From an uncultured Spartobacteria bacterium (GTDB taxonomy: Bacteria; Verrucomicrobiota; Verrucomicrobiia; Chthoniobacterales; Terrimicrobiaceae), in the NCBI GenBank assembly GCA_937960895.1, contig CALCJD010000015.1:62001-126000 (forward strand): a stretch of 64,000 nucleotides of DNA, in the 5' to 3' direction. The notes under the pieces are model-generated. The model was not told the DNA's origin, did no database searches, and worked only from the letters and a program-made list of their open reading frames with translations. This document shows positions 43,042-50,941 of this stretch, piece by piece (the first letter of the stretch is position 1; each line of letters begins with the position of its first letter). Made by a program: the position numbers and the translations under genes.

Positions 43042-43734
43042 TTAACTTCCAGCAAGCCAGTCGTTCATCATTTCCGGATCCCAGACACTGTCGGGCTGCA
43101 GCGCCGGTTTGGTCCGGCTGTTGCCCCGTCTTCCAATGTAGATGGAATGATCCGGGACGTCCTCGTCGAGCACGGAGGAGTCGGCGGCGATTTTGCAAAA
43201 ATCCCCGATCCTGCTGCGACCGATCACCGAAGCGCCCTTGTAGAGGGCGACGACGCGGCCGATTTCCGGATAGGTGTCGTGGTTCGCGCCCACCGTGCAG
43301 TTTTGGTACACGAGCAGGAAATCGCCGTATTTGGCGCGGCCGAGCACGGAACCGACGGGGTGGCAGAAAAGGAAGATGCGCGGCAGTTCGATGGAATAAA
43401 AGCAGTCGAGGCCGTGCAGGGTTTTGTTGAGGTTGAAAAGTTTTTCGCACACCGGGGAATGTCCCTCCGCGCGGTAGATGGTGTTGGCGAGGAGATAGAG
43501 GAACATGGCGTACTGGTCGCCATTGAGGTGGTTGAAGGTGGAGACGCCGTTGTCCCGAAAATACTTCGCCCGCACGTGACCGATGCAGACCTTCAGGCGG
43601 TCGAGGGCGGGACGGACGTGGTCGGCGATGACGCCGACACCGTTCCCGTCGGGAAAGATGTTGTTGAGCTGGTTCTGGACGTAGGCGGAAAGCCGGTCCG
43701 GTTCGAGCGAAAGACGCATGGGTTTGGAGATCAT
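43042..43734 (-). CDS. Serine acetyltransferase-like hexapeptide protein, tandem copy B
   Basis: 230 aa, the paralogue of the gene at 42308, from which it is separated by 44 bp. N-terminal helices (RLKVCIGHVRAKYFRDNG), then the hexapeptide coils (IGRVVALYKGASVIG, RSRIGDFCKIAADSSVLDEDV). The C-termini differ (ISKPMRLSL start in both; the tails diverge). Its ATG overlaps the HisF-like stop by 4 bp, so it belongs to the acetamidino-sugar module. Whether both copies act on the same sugar is not seen in the sequence. Confidence 0.8.
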   Translation of the reverse strand: MISKPMRLSLEPDRLSAYVQNQLNNIFPDGNGVGVIADHVRPALDRLKVCIGHVRAKYFRDNGVSTFNHLNGDQYAMFLYLLANTIYRAEGHSPVCEKLFNLNKTLHGLDCFYSIELPRIFLFCHPVGSVLGRAKYGDFLLVYQNCTVGANHDTYPEIGRVVALYKGASVIGRSRIGDFCKIAADSSVLDEDVPDHSIYIGRRGNSRTKPALQPDSVWDPEMMNDWLAGS

Positions 43735-44525
43735 GGTTTCAGGCAGTCCCGTTGAGGCCAGGTGGCGAGATCAAAAGGCATTTCCATCAGCCGGCGCCGG
43801 GCGTTTTCCAATCCGTTGCCGACGAAGTTCAAAAGATGGGCGGTGGCCACGGCGTCGACCTGGGGGAGTCCCAGCCCCTCGGCCATGTGCAGGTGATTGC
43901 CGGCGCCGCCGGCGAGAATGACCGGTATCGACCAGTCGGGGGGAAGCAGGTCAAGCATGGCCGCATCGTAGCCACGCCCGGTGCCGTCATGGTCCATCGA
44001 ATTGAGATACAATTCGCCGACGGGCAGTTGGGCCAGGCGGGCGAGGCAGTCCCGGGCGGATCCTTCCACGGGGGTGGCGCCATTTTCGATCCAGACGCGA
44101 AACTCCCCGGAGGCGTCGCGTTTGAGATCGACCGAAGCGACCAGGCATTGCCGGCCCAGATCCTCCGCGAGGCGCCGGATGAACGCCCCGTCATGGTGCA
44201 GGGCGCTGTTCACGACAATCTTGTCCGCTCCCGAGCGCAGGAGCTGCCGGGCCTGTTCGACCGTGCGCACGCCCCCGCCGGCGGCGATGGGGGCGAAGCA
44301 GCCGCGGGTCACCCGTTCCAGGCAGGTGCAGAACGCGGCAAAGTTCCGTTCGCCGCGCGAGACGTCCAGCACGATCAATTCGTCGATGGCAAAGGCGATT
44401 TCGGCGAAGTTGTAGTTTTTCTCCAGCCAATCCGCATTGCCGACACGCTGGAGCCGGAAGTTGCGGCTGAGCATGAAGTTTCCCCTGTCGTGCAGCAACG
44501 TGAAGATGATGCGTTTGCGCGGCAT
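43731..44525 (-). CDS. HisF-like cyclase subunit used in sugar amidination
   Basis: 264 aa (beta/alpha)8 barrel. IIFTLLHDRGNFMLSRNFRLQR carries the first Asp in the place of the HisF catalytic residue, ELIVLDVSRGERNFAAFC the next strand, FAPIAAGGGVRTVEQARQLL and GADKIVVNSALHHD the phosphate loops, CLVASVDLKRDASG the second catalytic-type Asp, and VILAGGAGNHLH the last Gly-rich loop. In histidine synthesis HisF pairs with HisH. Here both sit beside a PP-loop amidotransferase and LegC, as in clusters for acetamidino sugars (WbpG/HisH2/HisF2 of Pseudomonas), where the pair supplies ammonia. No other his gene is present. Confidence 0.88.
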   Translation of the reverse strand: MPRKRIIFTLLHDRGNFMLSRNFRLQRVGNADWLEKNYNFAEIAFAIDELIVLDVSRGERNFAAFCTCLERVTRGCFAPIAAGGGVRTVEQARQLLRSGADKIVVNSALHHDGAFIRRLAEDLGRQCLVASVDLKRDASGEFRVWIENGATPVEGSARDCLARLAQLPVGELYLNSMDHDGTGRGYDAAMLDLLPPDWSIPVILAGGAGNHLHMAEGLGLPQVDAVATAHLLNFVGNGLENARRRLMEMPFDLATWPQRDCLKP

Positions 44526-44529
44526 GGGT

Positions 44530-45147
44530 TCAGAGCCTCAAAAAGTTCCTGAGCAAAAGAAGGCCGTTGGTCTGGCTTTTTTCCGGATGGAACTGGGTGC
44601 CGAAAATGTTTCCCTTCTCGACCGCGGCGGCAAAGGGCACGCCGTGTTCGCAGGACGAAACGACCGTGTCGGGAATGTCCGGTGCCATGCGGTAGGAATG
44701 GACGAAATAAAAATCCGCCTCCGCCGGAAGGCCGGCAAACAACCTCGCCCCCGGCGCGGCTTTCACCGGACTGAACCCGATGTGCGGGACCTTCCGGCCG
44801 GCCAGTTCCCCGGGGGAAAAGGCGTCCACCCGCTGATTGACAAGCCCCAGCCCCTCCGTCTCGCCGTCCTCCGTGCCCACCGTGCCCAGCAGCTGCATGC
44901 CCAGGCAAATGCCGAGCAGCTTCGCGTCGTTGTGCACCGCGTGGTGAATCGCCCGGTCAAGTCCGGACGCGCGCAGGGACTCCATCGCCCGGCGGAAGGA
45001 GCCGACGCCGGGAAGGATGAGTTTCGCAGCCCGGGCCACGCTCTCCGGATCGGAGGTCACCTCCGCGGTGGCGCCGAGAAAGCGCACCGCGCTGAGCACG
45101 GACAGGATGTTGCCCATGCCGTAATCAATGACGAAAACCTGCGGCAT
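44530..45147 (-). CDS. HisH-like glutamine amidotransferase subunit used in sugar amidination
   Basis: 205 aa, class I glutaminase. The nucleophile is Cys81 in GICLGMQLLG; KLILPGVGSFRRAM is the oxyanion-strand motif, and FGTQFHPEKSQTNG supplies the His-Pro-Glu of the triad. VFVIDYGMGNILSVLSAV opens the domain (HisH typical start). It frees ammonia from glutamine for the HisF-like barrel. The start is the ATG at 45147; the longer open frame above it runs into the amidotransferase end region and is not used. Function in amidination is inferred from its neighbours. Confidence 0.9.
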   Translation of the reverse strand: MPQVFVIDYGMGNILSVLSAVRFLGATAEVTSDPESVARAAKLILPGVGSFRRAMESLRASGLDRAIHHAVHNDAKLLGICLGMQLLGTVGTEDGETEGLGLVNQRVDAFSPGELAGRKVPHIGFSPVKAAPGARLFAGLPAEADFYFVHSYRMAPDIPDTVVSSCEHGVPFAAAVEKGNIFGTQFHPEKSQTNGLLLLRNFLRL

Positions 45148-45196
45148 TTTTCGGATGGTCAGCGAAAAAACACGAAGGGGCCGGCCGTGTCCGGAC

Positions 45197-46321
45197 TCAC
45201 TGCACCGTAAACTTCGGCGTCCAGCGGCCGTCCACCTTTTCGAAGAGGTCCTTGTTCGCCCACCTGTCAAGAACGGCGTCGAATTCCTCCTGGGTCATTT
45301 GGTAATAATCCAGATAGGTCTCCATGAATTCCTCCGGATACCAACCGTCGTAAAGCCGCACCAGATTGACCGCCTGGTCGCGGGTCATCGCCCCGCGCCG
45401 GATCTCGATGCCCGCATCCTGCGTCGCCCGGCCGAAACCGAACTTCAGGTACATCATGTAGGTGTGCAGGGCATAAAGGGCCTGGTCGTTCTGGGCGAAA
45501 TTGGTAAACGTCCCGGAATTCGTCTCCTCGGCCTCTTGCAGGCCGCAATGCTCCTTGGCCACCAGGTAATTCCGGTAGGGATCCCACGCTTCAAAATAGG
45601 AAAAATGCGTAAGATGCAGTTCCTTGCCGGCGAGTTCGGACTCGGTCGGGAACTGGAAGAAATACAGTTCCGACTCGGACAATCCGCTGGACTCAAGAAC
45701 CTTCCGGTAGCCGCCCTCCAGATAGACGCGCTTCATGTAATTGATGTCGAACGTGGCACGGTCCCGCGACTCGGTGGAACCGCCGTATTCCACCTCGCCG
45801 TCCTCGCCGTAAAACAAAAGCGGAATGCCGAGATTGATGGCGAGGCGGATCACCGCCGTCTGGATGGCGATGAGCCAGCCGTAGTAGGGAAACCCCTTTT
45901 CGATGAACCCCTGACGGTTGAGGATGCGCATGGCGTTCACATCCGGATTGATCTGGATGTGATTGTACCCGCTGTCGATGAAGTTTCTCAGATTCCGGTT
46001 GCCCAGTTCCAGCGCGAGGGCGGGCGTCACCGTGACGGCCAGCAGATTCATGCCGTATTTGTGTTTGAGCTGGTAGGCGACATACGAACCGTCCTTGCCT
46101 CCGCTGACAGGAACCATGCAGTCAAATCCTCCGGTGCGCGAACGGTGGCGGTCCAGAAGTTCCACCAGCTCCCGCTGACGGACCGACCAGTCCATCGTTT
46201 TCTTCTGCTCCATCCACTGGCAGGCATTGCACCAGCCCCGCTCGTCGAAAGTGATCCGCGGCCGCGTGGACATGTTGAGGCAGTTTTTGCACCAGAAAAC
46301 GTTGGGGTAGGTATGGGACAT
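45197..46321 (-). CDS. N-acetyl sugar amidotransferase (WbpG/PseA-like, PP-loop)
   Basis: 374 aa. Cys11, Cys14, Cys31 and Cys34 form two C-x2-C pairs (CKNC and CNAC), a probable zinc site. The ATP pyrophosphatase loop SGGKDGS is at 73-79. This is the N-acetyl sugar amidotransferase family, which activates an acetamido group with ATP and turns it into an acetamidino group using ammonia from HisH/HisF. Other strands: GMNLLAVTVTPALALE and LLFYGEDGEVEYGG. One base separates its start from the LegC stop. The target sugar is probably the legionaminic-type intermediate or its CMP form. Confidence 0.92.
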   Translation of the reverse strand: MSHTYPNVFWCKNCLNMSTRPRITFDERGWCNACQWMEQKKTMDWSVRQRELVELLDRHRSRTGGFDCMVPVSGGKDGSYVAYQLKHKYGMNLLAVTVTPALALELGNRNLRNFIDSGYNHIQINPDVNAMRILNRQGFIEKGFPYYGWLIAIQTAVIRLAINLGIPLLFYGEDGEVEYGGSTESRDRATFDINYMKRVYLEGGYRKVLESSGLSESELYFFQFPTESELAGKELHLTHFSYFEAWDPYRNYLVAKEHCGLQEAEETNSGTFTNFAQNDQALYALHTYMMYLKFGFGRATQDAGIEIRRGAMTRDQAVNLVRLYDGWYPEEFMETYLDYYQMTQEEFDAVLDRWANKDLFEKVDGRWTPKFTVQ

Positions 46322-46322
46322 G

Positions 46323-47483
46323 TCAGTTGGATGTGGACGCGACCGTGCGTGCGCGCAGAACTTCGCAGACGCGCTTTTGGTCGTCGGGGGGAAGGGATAC
46401 CGAGGAAGGCAGGGAAATTCCACCTTCAAAAAGCCGGTCGGCCACCGGGCACGGCAGGGCGAAGGAATCGGCATGCGGAGTGCTCCGGTGCATGGGCTGC
46501 CAGAGCGGACGCGACTGAATGTTCTCGTCCGCCAGCGCCCGGATGAGATCGCGCGATCCCTCCGCGAGAATCGTAAACAACCACCACGCCGAACGCGCCC
46601 AATCCGCCTCCCGCTGAAATTCCAGTCCCGGAATTCCGGCCAGAGCGCGGCGGTAGGTGTCGGCGATCGCGCGTTTTTTTTGCAGAAAATCGTCCACCTG
46701 CTCAAACTGCGCAAAACCCAGCGCCGCCTGCAGGTTGGTCAGCCGATAGTTGAAGCCGATCGCGTCGTGAATGTATTCGTTGCCGGGAAGTTTGGCCTGC
46801 GTCGAAAGGTGCCGGACGGTCCGGAGGATCTGCGGATCGTGGGAAACCACCATGCCGCCGCCACCGCTGGTGATGAGTTTGTTGCCGTTGAAACTGAAGC
46901 ACCCCACCCGGCCGATCGTGCCGACCGCCCGGCCGCGGCAGAAGGCGCCGAGCGATTCGGTGGCGTCCTCGATGACCGGCAGGCCGTGGGGCTCCGCCGC
47001 TGCCAGCAACGCGTCCATGTCCACGGGATGCCCGAGGATGTGAACCGGCAGGATGGCGGAAATCCGGCGGCCGGTGTGGCGATTGACGAGTCCCCCAGCC
47101 GTGCGGCGGCAGTCGGTTTCCAGGAACGTCCGCACCTGGGCGACATCCATCTGCCAAGTCCGGGGATCCGCATCGATGAACACCGGCCACGCCCCGGCAT
47201 AACGCACCGCATTGGCCGGCGCGATGAAGGTCATCGCGGAAACCAGGACCTCGTCTCCCGGACGGACTCCGCAGGCCAGCAGGGCCAGGTGCAGCGCGGC
47301 GGTCCCTGAAGCCACCGCCACGGCCCCGGGCGTGCCGAGACGCGCGGCAAACGCCTCCTCGAATCTGTTGACGAAGGGGCCGGCGGAGGACACCCAGCCG
47401 GAGCGCAGAACCTCGTCGACATACTCCCGCTCGCGTCCGCTGAGCGACGGCTCGCACAGGGGAATGGGTTCGGGCGAATTCAC
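46323..47483 (-). CDS. legC: LegC-like PLP-dependent aminotransferase (DegT/DnrJ/EryC1), GTG start
   Basis: 386 aa from a GTG at 47481-47483. Motifs: IPLCEPSLSGREREYVDEVL opening; AVASGTAALHLALLACG; VIEDATESLGAFCRGRAVG (PLP-Asp); and CFSFNGNKLITSGGGG, with Lys202 as the PLP Schiff base. It adds the 4-amino group to the 4-keto, 6-deoxy sugar made by LegB, on the way to legionaminic acid. The subgroup resemblance is to LegC rather than PseC or RfbH. It lies upstream of the amidotransferase and downstream of LegB. Confidence 0.92.
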   Translation of the reverse strand: MNSPEPIPLCEPSLSGREREYVDEVLRSGWVSSAGPFVNRFEEAFAARLGTPGAVAVASGTAALHLALLACGVRPGDEVLVSAMTFIAPANAVRYAGAWPVFIDADPRTWQMDVAQVRTFLETDCRRTAGGLVNRHTGRRISAILPVHILGHPVDMDALLAAAEPHGLPVIEDATESLGAFCRGRAVGTIGRVGCFSFNGNKLITSGGGGMVVSHDPQILRTVRHLSTQAKLPGNEYIHDAIGFNYRLTNLQAALGFAQFEQVDDFLQKKRAIADTYRRALAGIPGLEFQREADWARSAWWLFTILAEGSRDLIRALADENIQSRPLWQPMHRSTPHADSFALPCPVADRLFEGGISLPSSVSLPPDDQKRVCEVLRARTVASTSN

Positions 47484-47534
47484 AGGTCTCCGGGAGTGCG
47501 GGATTGAGGCAAAGTGTCGGCTCCGGGCCGTCCG

Positions 47535-48527
47535 CTACACCGCATATTCCTCCGTGCGGTAAAGGTGCAGGTTGTCCTTCATCCAGGCGATGACACGGCC
47601 CAGTCCCTCCTCGAGGCTCACCCGGGGCGACCAGCCGAGAAGATTTTGCGCGTTTGTGTTGTCGGCCAGAAGCAGTCCGACCTCGCTTTTCTCCGGCCGG
47701 ATGCGCGCCGCCTCGACTTCGATTTCGGCATCGGCACCCGTCAGGCCGCGAATGATGGTGAACAGTTCGCCGATGGACACCTCGCGGCCGGAGCCGAAAT
47801 GGATGGTGCGTCCGCCGATTCCCGGCGTGACGGCGCAGGCCACGAAGGCATCGACGGTGTTCGCCACATAGTTCAGATCGCGGCGCGCCCCGAGATTGCC
47901 CAGGCGGATCCTTTTGGCTCCGGCCAGCAACTGGCTGACGATCGTCGGAATGACCGCGCGCGCCGACTGGCGCGGACCGAAGGTGTTGAAGGGGCGCGCG
48001 GTGACGGCGTCGAGTTCGAACGAGCGGCAGAACGACTCGACCAGCTTGTCGGCGCCGATCTTCGTGGCGGAATACGGCGACTGGCCCTGCAGCGGATGGT
48101 TCTCGTCAATCGGCGTGTAGAGCGCCGTGCCGTAGACCTCGCTGGTCGACGTGCTCACCAGGCGTCCGACGGAATGGGCGCGGCAGGCCTGCAGGACATT
48201 CAGCGTGCCGGTGACATTGGTCTGCACGTAGGAATCCGGCGCGTCGTAGGAATAGGGAATGCCGATCAGGGCCGCGAGATGGAAAACGACGTCGCAGCCT
48301 TTGACCGCCTTTTCGACCAGGGAATGATCGCGAATGTCCCCGTGGATGAAACGGATGTTGGCGGCGTGGGGCGATTTTTCGAGCCAGCCGCGCGAACCCG
48401 TCGAGGTGTAGCGGACGAACGCCCGGGTTTCCGCGCCCAGCTCGACAAGGCGCTCGGTGAGATGGCTGCCGATGAATCCGCCGGCGCCGGTGACAAGAAC
48501 GGTTTTGCCTTTGAGGGAAGTCGTCAT
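47535..48527 (-). CDS. legB: LegB-like sugar-nucleotide 4,6-dehydratase
   Basis: 330 aa, extended SDR. TVLVTGAGGFIGSHLTERLVELG is the NAD loop. VFHLAALIGIPYSYDAPDSYV and LVSTSTSEVYGTALYTPIDE are the characteristic segments, and SPYSATKIGADKLVESFCRSF holds the Tyr-x3-Lys pair. NTFGPRQSARAVIPTIVSQLLAG is typical of the LegB subgroup, which makes the GDP- or UDP-4-keto-6-deoxy-HexNAc. It lies 6 bp from the PtmE-like gene. Together with LegC, LegG, LegI and LegF-like enzymes it fits the GDP-legionaminate route. Confidence 0.93.
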   Translation of the reverse strand: MTTSLKGKTVLVTGAGGFIGSHLTERLVELGAETRAFVRYTSTGSRGWLEKSPHAANIRFIHGDIRDHSLVEKAVKGCDVVFHLAALIGIPYSYDAPDSYVQTNVTGTLNVLQACRAHSVGRLVSTSTSEVYGTALYTPIDENHPLQGQSPYSATKIGADKLVESFCRSFELDAVTARPFNTFGPRQSARAVIPTIVSQLLAGAKRIRLGNLGARRDLNYVANTVDAFVACAVTPGIGGRTIHFGSGREVSIGELFTIIRGLTGADAEIEVEAARIRPEKSEVGLLLADNTNAQNLLGWSPRVSLEEGLGRVIAWMKDNLHLYRTEEYAV

Positions 48528-48533
48528 GAAAAT

Positions 48534-49568
48534 TTATGCGCCGCCATTGCGCGCGCGATCCAATTCGTGGCGGTGGCCGACGTCAATCCAATCATCCTCC
48601 ACCCGCCAGGCGCCGACCTTTTTTCCGCGGTCCAGACAGGTCTGGATCAGCTCCGTGATCAGAAAAAACTGGCGGGGCACCAGGCCGAGAATTTCCGGGG
48701 ACACGACATAGAGTCCCGCATTGATTTGGTGAACCATGGAGGGCTTTTCGGTCAGGCCCACCAGTCGGTTCCCCTCCGTCTCGGCGCAGCCGAAGGGAAT
48801 CTGGTACGTGTATTCCCGCACCCCGACCGTGAGGTCAAACGCCTCCGCCTCGTGGAAGCGGATCATTGCATCAAGATCGGCCTGGGTGATGAGATCCCCG
48901 TTGCAGACGAAGACCGGATGCCCGGGCACCGCGGGCAGCAGGCTGAGCGCGCCACCGGTGCCGAGCGGTTCGGATTCCTCGAGATATTCGATGGAACATC
49001 CGAAGCGCGAGCCGTCGCCAAAGTGATCCTTGATCACCTGGGAAAGGTAATGCACCGAGAGAAAAATCCTTCGAATGCCGAATCCCACCAGATGAAGAAT
49101 GAGGCGTTCGAGGATGGGACGTCCGGCCACCTTCAACATGGGCTTGGGTGTGTTTTTCGTGAGGTCGCCCAGGCGCAGTCCGCGGCCTCCGGCCATGATG
49201 ACCGCCCAATGGGGACGGTCCGCCGCCCCCAGCAGCTCGTGCAAAAGATGCAGACCCTGCACGGAACCATCGGGGCCGACCACCGGAACCTGGTGGATCC
49301 TCAATGCCTGCATCAGATCCAGCACCTCGGCCCGGGAGGCTCCGGGGCCCACGGTAGTGATGTCGTGACTCACATAAGGCGCCACGGGATCGTCCAAGGA
49401 CGCCTTTTGCAGAAGCGCGCGCCGAATGTCTCCGTCGGTCAAAACACCCAGCAGACGGCCCTCGCCGTTTCGCACCAGCACAATGCCGGCGCCCCCTTCC
49501 TGAAGCACCGCCAGAGCCTGAAAAAGGCTGCCGTTTTCACGAATGCAGACGGATTCGAGCGATTTCAT
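48534..49568 (-). CDS. ptmE: PtmE-like sugar-1-phosphate nucleotidyltransferase with two CBS domains
   Basis: 344 aa. Residues about 1-115 are a CBS pair (LLGVLTDGDIRRALLQ; VPVVGPDGSVQGLHLLHELLG). The rest is a nucleotidyltransferase: VIMAGGRGLRLGDLTKNTPKPMLKVAG (nucleotide loop), PVFVCNGDLITQADLD (metal site), GLYVVSPEIL, and DDWIDVGHRHELDRA. In Campylobacter the PtmE protein makes GDP-glucosamine as the start of the GDP-based legionaminate pathway. The start is taken as the ATG at 49568, since earlier in-frame codons enter the acetyltransferase end. The CBS pair may sense a nucleotide. Confidence 0.88.
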   Translation of the reverse strand: MKSLESVCIRENGSLFQALAVLQEGGAGIVLVRNGEGRLLGVLTDGDIRRALLQKASLDDPVAPYVSHDITTVGPGASRAEVLDLMQALRIHQVPVVGPDGSVQGLHLLHELLGAADRPHWAVIMAGGRGLRLGDLTKNTPKPMLKVAGRPILERLILHLVGFGIRRIFLSVHYLSQVIKDHFGDGSRFGCSIEYLEESEPLGTGGALSLLPAVPGHPVFVCNGDLITQADLDAMIRFHEAEAFDLTVGVREYTYQIPFGCAETEGNRLVGLTEKPSMVHQINAGLYVVSPEILGLVPRQFFLITELIQTCLDRGKKVGAWRVEDDWIDVGHRHELDRARNGGA

Positions 49569-49585
49569 CGATTCGGAAAAAAATC

Positions 49586-50224
49586 CTACAGGGGCCGGGC
49601 GGGCACGCCAACCACGGTTTGCCCTTCCGGAACGTCCTTCACGACGGCCGCGCCGGCTCCCACCACCGCGCGGGCGCCAATGGTGATTCCCTGCCGCACC
49701 ACCGCGCCGGCGCCGACATGGGCGAGATCGGACACGGTCACCCCCCCGGCCAGCACGGCCCCCGTGGCGACGTGGGCATAGGCCCCCACGCGGCAGTCGT
49801 GTTCGACAATGGCGCGCGTATTCACCAGGGCGCCCTCCCCGACCACCGCATCCGGGCCGACCACCGCGCCCCACAGGACCTGGGCGCCGGGGGCGATTTT
49901 TGCGGAGGGACTCACGAGGGCCGACGGATGCACCACGCCGGCGATGGTGAATCCCGCCTCCCGGGCCTTGGTCAGCAGGTTCCGTCGGAGGGTATTGTCC
50001 CGCACACCGCCGATGCCCGAGACCGCGAGGGTGATGCCCGAGCCGAGCAACGAAGGAAACGCCGCATCGTCCCCCACAATCGGAACCCCGAAGACGGAAC
50101 GGCCTTTGCGCGCGGCGGCCGCGTCCACAATCGCCACGGGATCCAGCCGCCCTTCGGCGCGGAGGGCTTCGATGACAACCTTGGCATGGCCGCCCCCGCC
50201 CAGAATGACACACCGCGGGATCAT
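49586..50224 (-). CDS. NeuD/PglD-type sugar O- or N-acetyltransferase
   Basis: 212 aa. The N-terminal Rossmann-like half (RCVILGGGGHAKVVIEALRAEG) binds the UDP/GDP sugar, and the C-terminal half is a left-handed beta-helix with hexapeptide coils (VLWGAVVGPDAVVGEGALVNT, HVGAGAVVRQGITIG, then QTVVGVPARPL). His in IVEHDCRVG is the usual catalytic His position. This is the family of LegH, PglD and NeuD. In this operon it probably acetylates the 4-amino group after LegC (LegH role). Confidence 0.88.
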   Translation of the reverse strand: MIPRCVILGGGGHAKVVIEALRAEGRLDPVAIVDAAAARKGRSVFGVPIVGDDAAFPSLLGSGITLAVSGIGGVRDNTLRRNLLTKAREAGFTIAGVVHPSALVSPSAKIAPGAQVLWGAVVGPDAVVGEGALVNTRAIVEHDCRVGAYAHVATGAVLAGGVTVSDLAHVGAGAVVRQGITIGARAVVGAGAAVVKDVPEGQTVVGVPARPL

Positions 50225-50267
50225 GCCTGCGGTTTCCGAAAGACCCGACTCATCAAACGGAGAATTT

Positions 50268-50936
50268 TCATTCCACCTGCCAGATCAGGGAAAAGGCCTC
50301 GGCGTATTCGAGACCGAAGGCCGCCCCCCGGGCCCGCGCGCGCGCACGGATGGCCGACGGTCCGCGGGGCATCGGGTCCGGATGCGTTTCCGACGCATAC
50401 AGGCCCATGATTTCGATTTTCCGGTCGATCCACGGCGTGATGTCGCAGCAGATCTGCGGCAGGAAGGCATTCTGCACCAACTGGGGTGCGGCTTCCGTGG
50501 AGGACAGCGTTTCGTAACAAAGCACGCGCTTCACCCCCAGCGAGGGCAGGTGAAAGGGTTTGAGCACGGAAAGGGCCCCCGTGAAGGCCGCGCGATGATC
50601 GGAGTTCACGTCCCCGCCATGAACCAGATAAACCACCTCGGGCCTGGCGTCGCGGACGGCATCACGCACGGCAAAAAGAATCTGTTCCTGCGGCACATGG
50701 TCCAGCTGTCCGGCCGGCAGATGGGCCCGGTAGGGCGCCGGGATGTCGTAGGCCGCGGCCACCGCCGCCACCTCCCGCGCCTTGGTTTCGATCACCTCCC
50801 TGCTCCAGAGCGGCTCCCGCGCGCTGGTCAGAATCAGCCAGCGAACGTCATCCCCCCGGGCGCGGTGCTTCAACATCGCGCCTCCGCAGCCAAGGGTTTC
50901 ATCGTCGGGGTGAACGGAAATAACCAGAACGTTCAT
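50268..50936 (-). CDS. PIG-L/LmbE-family deacetylase
   Basis: 222 aa. VLVISVHPDDETLGCGGAM supplies His9, Asp11-Asp12 and Glu of the zinc site, and LVHGGDVNSDHRAAF has the third metal His. Family members remove N-acetyl groups from GlcNAc-linked metabolites (mycothiol, bacillithiol, PI) and from some sugar intermediates. It sits between the NeuD-type and LegG-type genes of the legionaminate operon, and no such gene is part of the known Leg pathway, so it may edit the acylation of the sugar. Substrate unknown. Confidence 0.88.
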   Translation of the reverse strand: MNVLVISVHPDDETLGCGGAMLKHRARGDDVRWLILTSAREPLWSREVIETKAREVAAVAAAYDIPAPYRAHLPAGQLDHVPQEQILFAVRDAVRDARPEVVYLVHGGDVNSDHRAAFTGALSVLKPFHLPSLGVKRVLCYETLSSTEAAPQLVQNAFLPQICCDITPWIDRKIEIMGLYASETHPDPMPRGPSAIRARARARGAAFGLEYAEAFSLIWQVE

Positions 50937-50941
50937 ACGAT

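Noticed and set aside
42308..43734. True cysteine-pathway CysE genes
   Set aside because: Both copies lie in a nonulosonate locus, are coupled to HisF, and lack cysteine-biosynthesis neighbours.
43731..45147. HisF/HisH as part of histidine biosynthesis
   Set aside because: No other his gene is present, and both adjoin a sugar amidotransferase and Leg genes; the barrel's first strand departs from standard HisF.
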